From positions 1 through 64,000 of the forward strand of contig NZ_CP162139.1 of the NCBI RefSeq assembly GCF_040833985.1: a stretch of 64,000 nucleotides of DNA, given 5' to 3'. A program made the position numbers and the translations under genes. The stretch's first letter is position 1; the number at the start of each line of letters is the position of its first letter. The notes beneath the pieces were generated by a model that was not told where the DNA came from, made no database searches, and worked only from the letters and a program-made list of their open reading frames with translations. This document shows, piece by piece, positions 19,724 through 29,960 of the stretch. This DNA is from Leptospira sp. WS4.C2 (lineage in GTDB: Bacteria; Spirochaetota; Leptospiria; Leptospirales; Leptospiraceae).

Positions 19724-21916
19724 TTACTTCTTTTTGGGAGTAGTGTCGTCTTTTTTGAAGTCTTTTAATTTCAAATAGACTTTGATGTCTTCGAAATCAA
19801 TTCGATCAAGACTCACCGAAACCGGATCACCAATAAAGAATATCTTTGAATATTTTTTAGAATAGAAGGAGAAGTCATTTTTAATCACAACTTCAAACTC
19901 ATCGGTAAATTCCGCTTTATCCAAAACTCCTTCCAAATTAGAAATATCCAACTCGACGAAAATTTGAGAGGGGCGGATTCCCACGATAAAACCTTTGAAT
20001 TCTTTAATCCCCGTGGATTCCAAATATCGAAAGGATTTGATTTTGACAATATCACGCTCCGCATCAGCGGCTCTTCGTTCTTCTTCAGAACAATGTAATC
20101 CCAACACAGCAATTTCATTTTCAGAATAGGTTCTTTCTGTTTCTAGAAGTGTAGCTTGTAAAACCCTATGAACAATTAAATCGGGATAACGTCTGATTGG
20201 GGATGTGAAATGACAATAGTCTTTAAATCCAAGTCCCCAGTGACCGAGCGGATCTGCTCCGTAGTAGGCTTGCATAAAACTTCTCAAAAGTAGATAATTG
20301 AAAATTTTTCCAACAGAGTTGTCTTCAATTTCTTTCACAGCTTTCATAATTTCTGCATAACTTGTATCTTTAATCTGGATGTTGTAACCATTCAGTTGGA
20401 GAAAATGATTTAATGTCTCTAATTTCTCTTCGTCCATTGGTTCATGAATTCGATGGAGTGAAGGTGCTTTCCTTTTTCGCAAGAATTCATCCACTTTCAA
20501 GTTAGCAGATAACATGAGTTCTTCGATCAGAATATGACTTGTGAGACGTTCGCGATTTTCAATCCCAATGGGTTCTTTTCGTTCATTCCAAGTGATGGTT
20601 GTTTCTCTTAAGTTCAAATCGATTCTACCCGCTGCCATCCTACGTTTCCGTAAAGCTTCCGTGAATTGAGAAACCTGATACATCCAATTATTTGGATCTT
20701 TGGCTTTGATTTCTTCCTCGGCCATTTCGTAGGTGTAACGTGTTTTGACTTTGATTACCGATTTATAAAATTTTGCATTGTAGATGTCACCAGTTTTACT
20801 TGCTTCCATTTCTACTGTAAAGGCAAGCCGATTGGTATTGGCTACCAAACTACATAGGTCTTCGGAAAGGATTGGTGGTAACATGGGAACTACACGATTT
20901 GCTAAATAAACGGATGTAGCTCTCTCATAGGCTTCTTTATCTAGTGGAGAATCTTTTTCTACATAGTAGGAAACATCCGCAATATGAATCCAAATTCTAA
21001 GTCTATTTCCTTCATCGACAAAACTGATCGCATCATCGAAATCTTTAGCAGTAATTCCATCGATGGTTACAGCATATAACTCACGTAAGTCAGTTCGTTG
21101 ATTCCAATCGGAAACAGTTTTTTCAGAAACTTCTTCGGGAAAATCCAAAGGTATAAAATCTGGATGAACCGGATCATAGTTGTATTTCATTAGAATCCGT
21201 TGTAAGTCACTATCCTCTTTCGTGTCCGATTCAAAACGGATAAAACTAACATCATACATGTTCTCTTGAGGAGGAGCCCCTTCTTTGAATTTTACGATGA
21301 GAATGTCGTTTACATTAATAGAATCAAAAGTATCTTTTAATATGGATTTAACATGAAGAACACCTTCTTTGTTATCTCCCAACATATCCAAAAAGTTTCC
21401 AAAAACAAATTTGTTTGTTTTTTCTCTGACTCGCATTCTATAGAGAACTCGGCCACGTTTGACAATATTGGTTACTTCTGCTTCGAGTTTGTTTTTCTTT
21501 CCCACTCCTAATGGAATGACTTCTACTTTGTCACCAGTGATGGCAGAATTGGTCATTGGCCCTGGAACAAAGATATCATTTTTAGAAGGTAGGGCTATAA
21601 AACCATCACCTCTTCTGGAAATAGAGATTCTTCCTGTTAGGCGGAAAGGGTTGGCAACGGTTAAATACTTTTTATTCGGTATTAATAATCCCTCTGCTTC
21701 GAGCAGGTCGATGAGTTGATCGATAAGGGATTCGATTTCTTTTCTAGGAACCTTTTCTTTGCGTTTAAAGGATTTTACCTTCTTTGTTTTTGGGTCGGGT
21801 CGTTTGAATTCACTTGATTCGGTAAATTTCTTTTTGATCTCTTGTCTTGTGATGTCCTTTCCAGACCGTTGGTCCAGAAATTCTATTATTTTTCTTTGTA
21901 TTTTATAGGTATCCAT
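19724..21916 (-). CDS. rnr: Ribonuclease R
   Basis: RNase R is a processive 3'-5' exoribonuclease that degrades structured RNA. The 730-residue protein has an N-terminal winged-helix region, cold-shock domains, and the RNB catalytic centre DGITAKDFDDAISF near residue 285 with its metal-binding aspartates. HFTSPIRRYPDLIVHR follows in the C-terminal half, then an S1 domain and a short Lys-rich tail. It is the last gene of a minus-strand set hslO-tsaE-tsaB-rnr and starts four bases after tsaB. Confidence 0.95.
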   Translation of the reverse strand: MDTYKIQRKIIEFLDQRSGKDITRQEIKKKFTESSEFKRPDPKTKKVKSFKRKEKVPRKEIESLIDQLIDLLEAEGLLIPNKKYLTVANPFRLTGRISISRRGDGFIALPSKNDIFVPGPMTNSAITGDKVEVIPLGVGKKNKLEAEVTNIVKRGRVLYRMRVREKTNKFVFGNFLDMLGDNKEGVLHVKSILKDTFDSINVNDILIVKFKEGAPPQENMYDVSFIRFESDTKEDSDLQRILMKYNYDPVHPDFIPLDFPEEVSEKTVSDWNQRTDLRELYAVTIDGITAKDFDDAISFVDEGNRLRIWIHIADVSYYVEKDSPLDKEAYERATSVYLANRVVPMLPPILSEDLCSLVANTNRLAFTVEMEASKTGDIYNAKFYKSVIKVKTRYTYEMAEEEIKAKDPNNWMYQVSQFTEALRKRRMAAGRIDLNLRETTITWNERKEPIGIENRERLTSHILIEELMLSANLKVDEFLRKRKAPSLHRIHEPMDEEKLETLNHFLQLNGYNIQIKDTSYAEIMKAVKEIEDNSVGKIFNYLLLRSFMQAYYGADPLGHWGLGFKDYCHFTSPIRRYPDLIVHRVLQATLLETERTYSENEIAVLGLHCSEEERRAADAERDIVKIKSFRYLESTGIKEFKGFIVGIRPSQIFVELDISNLEGVLDKAEFTDEFEVVIKNDFSFYSKKYSKIFFIGDPVSVSLDRIDFEDIKVYLKLKDFKKDDTTPKKK

Positions 21917-21920
21917 AAAT

Positions 21921-22592
21921 TCATTTGTGATCTACATAGGTCCCGCGAATGTAATTGGGCAGGAGAGATAAATAGTCGTTTTTATTTAGTTCAGATTTGT
22001 TGTATTGTTTCAAACTATACTCTAGTATAGACGAAAGATTCAACTTTGTCGCTTCAATTTTTGTCGCTGATTCTGGGTAAAACTTAGGCAAATTTCCAGT
22101 ATAGTACCAATTGTTAGGTGTCCATTCGGTATTTTTAATCTTTAGTTCGATCGATTCTGGAGTAAGGTCAAGGGATTCAGAAAGTTTTGTTCCGGTTGAA
22201 TACTTAGTGTAATATTTTCCCTGTTTACCATCTAAACAAAGCAGGGCTGTTTTCCCCTCAGACCCTTGTCTTTGTAAACCTACCAAATAAGCTTCCAAAC
22301 TATCAATTCCAAATACCGGGATCTTCCATAACTGTGATAGGTCTCTTGCTGTAGTTACTGTTATGCGAATCCCTGTAAATGACCCAGGTCCAGTAGCCAC
22401 AACAATTAGATCCGGCTTTCTCACTTTTGCCTCTTCGAGAGCAATTCGAATCATCTCTACTAATTTGTAAGATGATTCTTTAGGTGTTGTTTCGGTTATT
22501 TCGGATAGGGTTTTTGATACAGAAGCAGACTGATACAAACGAACAAGAACCTGTATCCAATCCTGTGTGGTGTCAAAATACAGGATATTCAT
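21921..22592 (-). CDS. tsaB: tRNA threonylcarbamoyladenosine protein TsaB
   Basis: TsaB is the scaffold partner of TsaD in t6A synthesis at position 37 of ANN-decoding tRNAs. The 223-residue protein has the N-terminal MNILYFDTTQD strand and GPGSFTGIRI (about 68-77), both diagnostic. Its start overlaps the tsaE stop by four bases. TsaD itself is not in the window. Confidence 0.92.
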   Translation of the reverse strand: MNILYFDTTQDWIQVLVRLYQSASVSKTLSEITETTPKESSYKLVEMIRIALEEAKVRKPDLIVVATGPGSFTGIRITVTTARDLSQLWKIPVFGIDSLEAYLVGLQRQGSEGKTALLCLDGKQGKYYTKYSTGTKLSESLDLTPESIELKIKNTEWTPNNWYYTGNLPKFYPESATKIEATKLNLSSILEYSLKQYNKSELNKNDYLSLLPNYIRGTYVDHK

Positions 22593-23047
22593 AGAATCTC
22601 ACTCTCTGACCATTCTAAAGTATAAGATCGAAACTCAATGGAATCAGACTCGATGGAGAGTAAAATTCGATTTGTTTTTGGTAAGTAAGGTTCTGCAATC
22701 TGCCACCATTCGATTGCCGAAACTCCGTCTTTTCCCCAAATTTCTTCAAACCCCAATTCATCAAGTTCTTCTGGAAATTTGATTCGGTACAAATCAAAGT
22801 GATACAAATGAAAATTAGGCGAATCGTAAATATTGTACAAAGAAAAAGTAGGGGAGTTAATTGAACTTTCCGTTCCAAATCTACTAAACCATTCCCGAAT
22901 GAAGGTAGTTTTCCCTGCTCCCATCTCTCCAGTAAGGAGTAGAATCGGGAATTGTTCTTTCTTTAGAAACTGAGTCACTAATTGATCTAAACTTACAAAT
23001 AGGGGACTCAGTTCCGATTCTCTCAGGGAGAGAAAACTCGCCTTCAT
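22589..23047 (-). CDS. tsaE: tRNA threonylcarbamoyladenosine ATPase TsaE
   Basis: TsaE is the small ATPase that resets the TsaBD complex. The 152-residue protein has Walker A GEMGAGKTTF (40-49), the INSPTFSLYNIY segment and the LYHFDLYRI strand. It is coupled on both sides by four-base overlaps, to hslO upstream and tsaB downstream. Confidence 0.94.
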   Translation of the reverse strand: MKASFLSLRESELSPLFVSLDQLVTQFLKKEQFPILLLTGEMGAGKTTFIREWFSRFGTESSINSPTFSLYNIYDSPNFHLYHFDLYRIKFPEELDELGFEEIWGKDGVSAIEWWQIAEPYLPKTNRILLSIESDSIEFRSYTLEWSESEIL

Positions 23048-23898
23048 TGGTTAAAGAATTTCTCCACATCAAAGGAATCAAATTGATAAGCGGTTCTACA
23101 AAACTCACAAGTAATCTCTATTTTTCCAAATTCATCAATGATGGAATCTGCTTCTTGTTTACCAAGCGAGGCAATGATATCAGCAACCTTATGCCTAGAA
23201 CAATCGCATAAAAATTCGGGAGCTTCGTTGCTTAGAATTTCTAAATCGGATCCAATTTCCGTTTGTAAGGCAAGAATCATCTCATCCAAACCCAAAGCCC
23301 AAAAGGATTCTTTTTGAACCAAAGGTTGGATTTTTGAAATTAAAAATAGAAAACTTTCTTCAGGTGCATCGGGGAGGGCTTCAAAGAATAATCCTTTAGC
23401 AGAAAAATCATTTCCAGGAAAATCAAAAGGGAAAACTTCCATCCCGACAATGCCTTTGATTTGTTCAGACTCAGTTAGATATTTAATAAAATTAACCTCG
23501 AAAGTATCTTCTACGAGGTTGGTATAAGACTGATATGTATCAGAATCAAAATCCCAACGAATCACTTTCATAATTCCTTGACCTAAGATAAATTCGTTTC
23601 GGATATCACCCTCTTCCAGGTTTGCCGAATAGGCCACAGATTTCATTTTTCCGTAGCGATCACTATAGGCTAATGCTTGTTTATTGGAATCATCCTTCCA
23701 TTGAATACTAACCTTTTGTTGGTTTTTTGTCATCTCTGCGAGAAACAACGCACCCATCATGGTTTTGGAAAGGAATACGGACATTTCTTTGTTAAGAGAA
23801 TGTAGAAACATCGCTTCTTTAGCGGTTTCCGTGAGATTCACTAGCGTAAATCGATAGTGGTGGGTGTTGGATATACCTAAAATAACTTTGTCAGACAT
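23044..23898 (-). CDS. hslO: Redox-regulated chaperone Hsp33
   Basis: Hsp33 is a cytoplasmic holdase switched on by oxidation of its zinc-binding cysteines. The 284-residue protein ends with CDCS and CEFC, the paired zinc motifs, about 30 residues apart. The start is set at MSDKVILGIS (ATG 23898); the frame extends upstream to 24006, into the divergent beta-galactosidase gene, without family similarity. It heads the operon with tsaE, tsaB and rnr, which ties oxidative-stress defence to tRNA and RNA maintenance genes. Confidence 0.92.
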   Translation of the reverse strand: MSDKVILGISNTHHYRFTLVNLTETAKEAMFLHSLNKEMSVFLSKTMMGALFLAEMTKNQQKVSIQWKDDSNKQALAYSDRYGKMKSVAYSANLEEGDIRNEFILGQGIMKVIRWDFDSDTYQSYTNLVEDTFEVNFIKYLTESEQIKGIVGMEVFPFDFPGNDFSAKGLFFEALPDAPEESFLFLISKIQPLVQKESFWALGLDEMILALQTEIGSDLEILSNEAPEFLCDCSRHKVADIIASLGKQEADSIIDEFGKIEITCEFCRTAYQFDSFDVEKFFNQ

Positions 23899-23973
23899 TA
23901 TTTGATTGAAAGGGGTGTTTTCTGATTCAGTCTGTGTCACAAGATAGATTCTGCAATCGCAAAAAGGAAAAAT

Positions 23974-25956
23974 ATGATCTTTGGCGCCTGTTATTACCCC
24001 GAACAATGGAACCCTAAGGACTGGGATGAAGACCTAAAAATAATGAAAGAAATGGGTCTTTCTTCGGTAAGGCTTGCAGAATTCGCATGGGGAATCATGG
24101 AACCAAAGGAAGGAAAGTTCGACTTTTCTTTGTTTGATGCAGTTTTAAAAAAAATCCAAGAACACGGGATGACGGCAATTTTAGGAACTCCCACTGCCAC
24201 CTTTCCGCCCTGGTTGTACAAAAAATTTCCAGAAATAGTTCAAGTATCTAAAGAGGGAATTGTTCGAGGAATTGGCACAAGACGCCAAGCTTGTTTTTCT
24301 TCTCCTGCCTATAAAAAAGCAACAGAACGTATGGTAACAGCGATGGCCAAACATTTTGGGAATCATCCTGCTGTTGTTGGTTGGCAGATTGATAACGAAC
24401 CCGGACATGAAGGTTCCGATGTAGATTATTCTCCTTTGGCTTTAAAAAATTTTCGAATTTGGCTAAAGAATAAATACAAAACTTTAGATTCGCTTAACAA
24501 ACGTTGGGGGAATGTATTTTGGGGAGTCATTTATTCTGATTGGAGTGAAATTCCCGTACCCGCCGCCCACGTAGCTAGTAATTTCAATCCAGCCATGATC
24601 CAAGACTACTATAGATTCCAGTCGGATGAACTTGTATCCTATATTCACTTCCAAGCGGATATATTACGAAAGTATAGTAAAAACAAACCACTCACTACCA
24701 ATCTTTATCCCTCACCTTTTTTACCAGTGACGGATATGTCCGAATTATTCTCTAAGTTAGACTATGTGTCTTGGGACAATTATCCTGTTTGGGGGAACCA
24801 ACAGGAACCATACCCACATCCACTCGTCACAGCAACCCAACAGTATTCAAGAGGGTTAAAAAACAAACCTTACACTGTGATGGAACAGTTCTCTGGAGTG
24901 CAAGGCCATGATACTTTAGGTTATCTTCCTCCCCCTGGACAAATTGGACTTTGGTTGACACAAGCCATTGTCAATGGTGCGAATCAAATTTATTTCTTTC
25001 GTTACCGCACAGCTCGTTTCGGTCAGGAACAATTATGTTATGGGATTTTGGACCACGGGAAAAGAAAAACAGCCAAATACTTTGAACTAAAAGAAACCAT
25101 CGAGGAAATCAAAACATTTGCAATGGATGTGACAGAGTCACCTTACAAGGCAGAGGTGGCAATCCTCCATGATATCGAAAATTCTCGTAATTACAAACAC
25201 CAACCTTTGAGTGATGGATTGAAATTTTCTCCGGTCCCATTTGCGCAAGTGGGATATGATATTGAACTTGCTACCTGGTTTGCGGGAACCAATGTTTTAA
25301 ATGTAAATTCTCATTCCTTATCAGTTCATGCTGAGAATGATTGGTCTCAGTACAAAGTTCTTACGCTTCCCCTTTATACAATGTTTGACCCAATCGTTGT
25401 GGATAAACTAAAAGCCTATGTGGCGAACGGGGGAACTTTGGTTCTCGGATATCGAGCTGGAATTAAGGACAAAGACCATTGGATGGTGGAAGAGCCAGTT
25501 CCTGGTGTTTTTTCCGAGATGGCAGGTGTGGAAGTGTTTCAATTTGAGGCACCGGCCACAGACAAGGTGGGAATTCGGATGGGAATTTTACCACTCAAAG
25601 GGTCTAAGTTTTGTGAAATTTTAGAGCCTACAACCGCCAAAGTGATCGCACGATACAAGGATTCTAAAAAGTTTTATTCGGGAAAACCGGCCATCTCTGT
25701 CAATACTTATGGTAAAGGGAAAGTCTATTATGTAGGAACTTCTTTAACTCCTGAAAGTTTTATCCTTTTATACCGAAAGTTATTAAAAGAAGCCGGTGTT
25801 CGATTTGGTTTTCTGGGTGCGAGTATTGAGCGTCACCACCGTGAAGGAAAACAATATAATTATGAAATTACGATGAACCATTCAAACCGTTACAAGTTGG
25901 CTGGACTTTCCATTTTGAAACCCTTTGGTTATAAAATCAAAAGAATTCCAAAATAG
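23974..25956 (+). CDS. GH42 beta-galactosidase
   Basis: A 660-residue glycoside hydrolase family 42 enzyme that removes terminal beta-galactose. The start GACYYPEQW is typical. The acid/base is Glu142 in QIDNEPG and the nucleophile Glu304 in TVMEQFSG. A trimerisation-like domain (from about 395, VAILHDIEN) and a small C-terminal domain follow. There is no signal peptide, so it acts in the cytoplasm. AAGGA precedes the ATG. No sugar transporter or regulator is adjacent, so the natural substrate is unclear. Confidence 0.94.
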   Translation: MIFGACYYPEQWNPKDWDEDLKIMKEMGLSSVRLAEFAWGIMEPKEGKFDFSLFDAVLKKIQEHGMTAILGTPTATFPPWLYKKFPEIVQVSKEGIVRGIGTRRQACFSSPAYKKATERMVTAMAKHFGNHPAVVGWQIDNEPGHEGSDVDYSPLALKNFRIWLKNKYKTLDSLNKRWGNVFWGVIYSDWSEIPVPAAHVASNFNPAMIQDYYRFQSDELVSYIHFQADILRKYSKNKPLTTNLYPSPFLPVTDMSELFSKLDYVSWDNYPVWGNQQEPYPHPLVTATQQYSRGLKNKPYTVMEQFSGVQGHDTLGYLPPPGQIGLWLTQAIVNGANQIYFFRYRTARFGQEQLCYGILDHGKRKTAKYFELKETIEEIKTFAMDVTESPYKAEVAILHDIENSRNYKHQPLSDGLKFSPVPFAQVGYDIELATWFAGTNVLNVNSHSLSVHAENDWSQYKVLTLPLYTMFDPIVVDKLKAYVANGGTLVLGYRAGIKDKDHWMVEEPVPGVFSEMAGVEVFQFEAPATDKVGIRMGILPLKGSKFCEILEPTTAKVIARYKDSKKFYSGKPAISVNTYGKGKVYYVGTSLTPESFILLYRKLLKEAGVRFGFLGASIERHHREGKQYNYEITMNHSNRYKLAGLSILKPFGYKIKRIPK

Positions 25957-25980
25957 AAATCGGTTATTTGAAAATAGAAA

Positions 25981-26871
25981 ATGAGAATACAAGATTATAA
26001 ATCAATCAATCGGATTCTAAATGAAACATCCGCAAAAAATAAACCAGGTGAAATCTTTGTAGATAATTTACATTCACCTTACATTCAATTTTCAGAAAAA
26101 TTCTTAATTTCGGGAACTTCAGTCACGCAACCGGAGTTTGGTGATATTAAGAATTTTGTTCAAACAGTGCTCAAATACATCCCTGAGGCAATCGAGGGAA
26201 CCTACTTATTACCAGAACCAAGGCCCAAAAGAGAGACAGGGAAATTGTTTTTTGTAAGACCAATGTTATTTGGCTCTTTTCGGTTTTTATATGTATTTTC
26301 GGTGGATATGTTGTATTTGGGTGGAGCGAAGTCAGAAGAAATTAAAAAACCTGGTTCTCAAAATATGACTCCCTCGATTCTCACGGACAGGTTGTACTTT
26401 CAAACAAAAATCATCCACCTCCATTCTACGAAAGAAGAGGGAGAGGATATTGTTGATTTTGAAGCAAAAAGATTTCAAGGTGGAGTCTTTCGTGTAGAGT
26501 CAGAAAATGATGATCATAAACCAATTCGTAAATTTTCCGAAATTTTTGATGAAATTGATTTTTCGGAAACTGAATCTAAGATTCGAGAAGAGTTAGGAAT
26601 CAATTCTGAGGTATGGAGATTAGGAAGGATCTATAGTCCCATAGGAATTGATTATCTTTCACTTTCTCTAAGATTTTTAATCCCAAGTTTGCCAAAAACC
26701 ATCCAACAATTCAAAAACTTTTATCCGATTCTAACAGAAACAGAGGAAGGAATTCCGGAAGATACCTTAAAGAAGTATCATGAATATCTTTCGTTATTTG
26801 AAGTAGAAAGAACTCAGTCGAAGTCTGGTAATATTTTATGGAAAGTCATTCCAAAATCATCCGATAATTAA
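25981..26871 (+). CDS. Hypothetical cytoplasmic protein
   Basis: A 296-residue protein with no signal peptide and no clear membrane segment. The middle is rich in aromatic strands (LFGSFRFLYVFSVDML) and the C-terminal third is acidic. It lies 24 bases after the beta-galactosidase and 12 bases before the inositol-phosphatase gene, so the three may share a transcript. I do not recognise a family. It is probably a leptospira-restricted gene. Confidence 0.7.
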   Translation: MRIQDYKSINRILNETSAKNKPGEIFVDNLHSPYIQFSEKFLISGTSVTQPEFGDIKNFVQTVLKYIPEAIEGTYLLPEPRPKRETGKLFFVRPMLFGSFRFLYVFSVDMLYLGGAKSEEIKKPGSQNMTPSILTDRLYFQTKIIHLHSTKEEGEDIVDFEAKRFQGGVFRVESENDDHKPIRKFSEIFDEIDFSETESKIREELGINSEVWRLGRIYSPIGIDYLSLSLRFLIPSLPKTIQQFKNFYPILTETEEGIPEDTLKKYHEYLSLFEVERTQSKSGNILWKVIPKSSDN

Positions 26872-26883
26872 GTAGCAGGTCAT

Positions 26884-27726
26884 ATGGGCATATCTTCACC
26901 AACCATTAATTTCCCCGTAGATGAAACCATCAAACGGATTGAATATGTAAAAGCAAATGCTATGGGAATCATCCATGAAGCAAAAAAGATCCAACGAGAA
27001 GTTTCAGCCATCCGATCCGAGACTGATGCGGACGAAAAGGAACGAATTGATGCCGCCGATGATAAGTTAGGTGATATTCTAATTCGTTTTTTGCAAAAAT
27101 CATTTCCAAAAGATGGAATCATTTGTGAAGACAAACCAACCATTGATGGAGGTGATTTTAAGTGGATCCTAGATCCCGTGGATGGCTCTATGAATTTTGT
27201 TCGTGGACTTCCTTTATACGCTATTTCCTTTGGTTTAGAACATAGAGAAACACCTGTTGGCGGAGTTGTGATTGTTCCTCCGCAGGAATCTGTTTATTCT
27301 GCAGTTATGGGGGAAGGGGCCTATAAAAATGGGGAACCGATTGTAACCTCTCGGATTTCAGAATTGAACCGGGCCATTTTTTCTCCCAACCTTCCGACAA
27401 AACGAGCCCATATGATCCAAGAGATTATGGCAGACCTTTCTGGTTTTTTAACTTATGCACGTTCCTTTCGTAGGACAGGCTCCTTTGTTTTAGATGCATG
27501 TTTTATTGCGGAAGGTGTGATGGATGCTATTTGGGAAAAGACAGTCAAACATTGGGACGTATCAGCCATTTCGGTGATTTTAACGGAAGCTGGTGGGAAA
27601 TTGACTGATTTAAATGGAGTCCATTATTACACAGGACTTCCTGAATTAGTAGCTTCTAACGGAGTCTTACATTCAGAAATTTTAAATTTATTAAAGACAG
27701 TTCGTTCTACAGTCAGTCGAAATTGA
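26884..27726 (+). CDS. Inositol monophosphatase family protein
   Basis: A 280-residue metal-dependent sugar-phosphate phosphatase of the IMPase/FIG superfamily. CEDKP supplies the first metal residue, and WILDPVDGSMNF the DPxDG motif. WDVSAISVILTEAGG holds the C-terminal metal aspartate. Possible substrates include inositol-1-phosphate, histidinol phosphate or 3'-phosphoadenosine phosphate; the sequence does not decide. The ATG follows an AGG site closely. Confidence 0.88.
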   Translation: MGISSPTINFPVDETIKRIEYVKANAMGIIHEAKKIQREVSAIRSETDADEKERIDAADDKLGDILIRFLQKSFPKDGIICEDKPTIDGGDFKWILDPVDGSMNFVRGLPLYAISFGLEHRETPVGGVVIVPPQESVYSAVMGEGAYKNGEPIVTSRISELNRAIFSPNLPTKRAHMIQEIMADLSGFLTYARSFRRTGSFVLDACFIAEGVMDAIWEKTVKHWDVSAISVILTEAGGKLTDLNGVHYYTGLPELVASNGVLHSEILNLLKTVRSTVSRN

Positions 27727-27834
27727 TAAGGGAATGATTAGAACCATTCTACTTTTTTAGTTTACGATTTGCTTTTGCGATCCATACTAGATACAAAATA
27801 CAAATACACTTGAATCCATCAGGAGACACCCACC

Positions 27835-28410
27835 ATGGAACATAAACTCCCAGAACTTCCTTATGCAAAGGATGCCCTTGCACCCCATATTTCTGCAGAA
27901 ACTCTCGAGTTTCACTACGGAAAACACCACCAAACTTACGTTACAAACCTTAACAACCTAATCAAAGGTACTGAGTTTGAAAACGCTAGTCTTGAGGAAA
28001 TCGTACAAAAATCTTCCGGCGGAATTTTTAATAACGCAGCTCAGATTTGGAACCATACTTTTTACTGGCATTCCCTTTCTCCAAAAGGTGGCGGAGCTCC
28101 AACAGGTGCTGTGGCTGATTTGATCACAAAGTCTTTTGGTTCTTTTGATGCTTTTAAAGAAAAGTTTTCACAATCGGCGATTACAAACTTTGGATCTGGT
28201 TGGACCTGGCTTGTCAAAAAAGGTGACGGTGTAGAGATCGTAAACACAAGCAATGCCGGTAGCCCTTTGAAAGATGGACTCCAATCTTTGCTTACGATCG
28301 ACGTTTGGGAACATGCATACTACATCGATTTCCGTAATGCTAGACCAAAATACGTGGAAGCATTCTGGAATTTAGTAAACTGGGACTTTGCGAACCAAAA
28401 CTTAAAATAA
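27835..28410 (+). CDS. sodB: Iron superoxide dismutase
   Basis: Converts superoxide to oxygen and peroxide in the cytoplasm. The 191-residue protein has the Fe/Mn-SOD ligands: His in LEFHYGKHH, His in QIWNHTFYW, and Asp and His in [13 protein letters not shown]. The [10 protein letters not shown] and FGSGWTWLV context favours the iron type. An AGGAG site lies ten bases before the ATG. A terminator follows. From general knowledge pathogenic leptospires lack SOD, so this gene points to a saprophytic or related lineage. Confidence 0.95.
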   Translation: MEHKLPELPYAKDALAPHISAETLEFHYGKHHQTYVTNLNNLIKGTEFENASLEEIVQKSSGGIFNNAAQIWNHTFYWHSLSPKGGGAPTGAVADLITKSFGSFDAFKEKFSQSAITNFGSGWTWLVKKGDGVEIVNTSNAGSPLKDGLQSLLTIDVWEHAYYIDFRNARPKYVEAFWNLVNWDFANQNLK

Positions 28411-28433
28411 GAACGGATTCAAAATCACACGTC

Positions 28434-28470
28434 AAAAGGCAGGTTCCGGAATCCGGCTCCTGCCTTTTTT
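28434..28470 (+). terminator. Rho-independent terminator after sodB
   Basis: AAAAGGCAGG (28434-28443) pairs with CCTGCCTTTT (28459-28468) around a 15-base loop that itself can pair (CCGG). A run of six T residues follows. Confidence 0.9.
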
Positions 28471-28521
28471 ATTTCATAAAAAGATTCAAAATGAATCTTG
28501 GTACCTAATACAGAGTTTTTT

Positions 28522-29904
28522 ATGAGCCAAACACTTCCGAAAATTAAAATCCCCAAAAAACCAAATTATACTTCATTACTCTTGCCGGAAGGAATCGAGT
28601 TTTGGGAACTTTTTCGAGTCGTTGAAGCAAAATATGAGAATTGTTTTTTACTAGAATCGGCAGGAGACAACCAGTACGACTCTCGTTATTCGGTTATGGG
28701 TTTCCAACCTTCCCATCTTCTTGTGGGAGAGACTGGTGTTTTAGAAATTGATGGAAAAAAATATTCTGTTGAAAACCCATACTATGCTCTCAGGGACCTG
28801 ACTGATTATAATTCACTAAGCATTAGTTATGCGGGTGGATTTGTTGGTTATTTGGGTTATCAAAGTATGCAATTCTTTGAACCAAAATTAAAACTAGAAC
28901 CACACCCTGATTTTCCTGCGATGATTTTTGGTTTGTATTTGGATGGGCTCATTTACGATAAATTTACAGGTGAGTTGATTTATTTTGATAATGGAACCAA
29001 CCGTATCGAAGAAGTGAACCAAATTCTCAAACTTGCAGTAAATCAAAAATCTGAAAAACCAGAAGCCAAAGTTTCTCTACTGCAACCAGGTTTATCCAAA
29101 GAAGTTCATAAACAAATGGTGGAAGATGCTTTAGAAGAAGTGAAAGCAGGAAACACCTTCCAATGCCAAATAGGATTTGAAGAAATTTATCAAGTGGATG
29201 GAAATCCTTTGGCTATTTATGAAACACTGCGAGAAATCAATCCATCTCCTCATATGTATTATGTAAAATTTGGATCTCGTGCCATTTTGGGTGCGAGTCC
29301 AGAATTACTCTTTCGATTGCGACAAGGAGAAATGGAATCCTTTCCGTTGGCAGGAACCACCAAACGTGGAGTTGATGCAAAAGAAGATACTCTCCTTGCA
29401 AGAAAACTTCTCACCGATCCTAAGGAAATTGCAGAACACAATATGCTTATTGATCTTCATCGTAACGATGTAGGGCGAGTCGCAAAATTTGGAACTGTCA
29501 AAGTGCGAAGGCGATTTGATATAAAAAGATTTTCTCATGTGCAACATATATCTAGCGAAGTGGTAGGAATTCTTTCTTCTAAAGAAGATATGTTTTCCGG
29601 TCTTGCTTCTTCCTTTCCTGCAGGAACCTTATCAGGTGCCCCAAAAATTGAATCGATGAAAATTATCGAACGCATTGAAAAGTCGCCACGAGGCCCGTAT
29701 GGTGGTGCTGTGGGAAGTTTTGGTTTGAATGGAGATTGTACTTTTGCGATTCCGATTCGTAGTTTTTTTGTGAATGGAAATAAAGGATTTGTTCGTGCAT
29801 CCGGTGGGATCGTTTTTGATTCAAAACCGGAAGATGAATACCAAGAAATCATAAATAAAATGGCCTCTGTTCGCAAAGCCTTAGATTTACATAAAAAATC
29901 TTAA
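28522..29904 (+). CDS. trpE: Anthranilate synthase component I
   Basis: TrpE converts chorismate to anthranilate, using ammonia from TrpG, as the first step of tryptophan synthesis. The 460-residue protein has the N-terminal feedback motif CFLLES, DLHRNDVGRV, IKRFSHVQHI and PAGTLSGAPK. ATG 28522 is chosen over TTG 28498; neither has a strong ribosome-binding site. trpG follows after 56 bases. PabB is the alternative, but LLES and the trpG neighbour favour TrpE. No other trp genes are in the window. Confidence 0.9.
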   Translation: MSQTLPKIKIPKKPNYTSLLLPEGIEFWELFRVVEAKYENCFLLESAGDNQYDSRYSVMGFQPSHLLVGETGVLEIDGKKYSVENPYYALRDLTDYNSLSISYAGGFVGYLGYQSMQFFEPKLKLEPHPDFPAMIFGLYLDGLIYDKFTGELIYFDNGTNRIEEVNQILKLAVNQKSEKPEAKVSLLQPGLSKEVHKQMVEDALEEVKAGNTFQCQIGFEEIYQVDGNPLAIYETLREINPSPHMYYVKFGSRAILGASPELLFRLRQGEMESFPLAGTTKRGVDAKEDTLLARKLLTDPKEIAEHNMLIDLHRNDVGRVAKFGTVKVRRRFDIKRFSHVQHISSEVVGILSSKEDMFSGLASSFPAGTLSGAPKIESMKIIERIEKSPRGPYGGAVGSFGLNGDCTFAIPIRSFFVNGNKGFVRASGGIVFDSKPEDEYQEIINKMASVRKALDLHKKS

Positions 29905-29960
29905 GAAAAACGACCAAACCAATTGAGAAAAAATAGAACCGAAGGAAAAATTATACCAAT

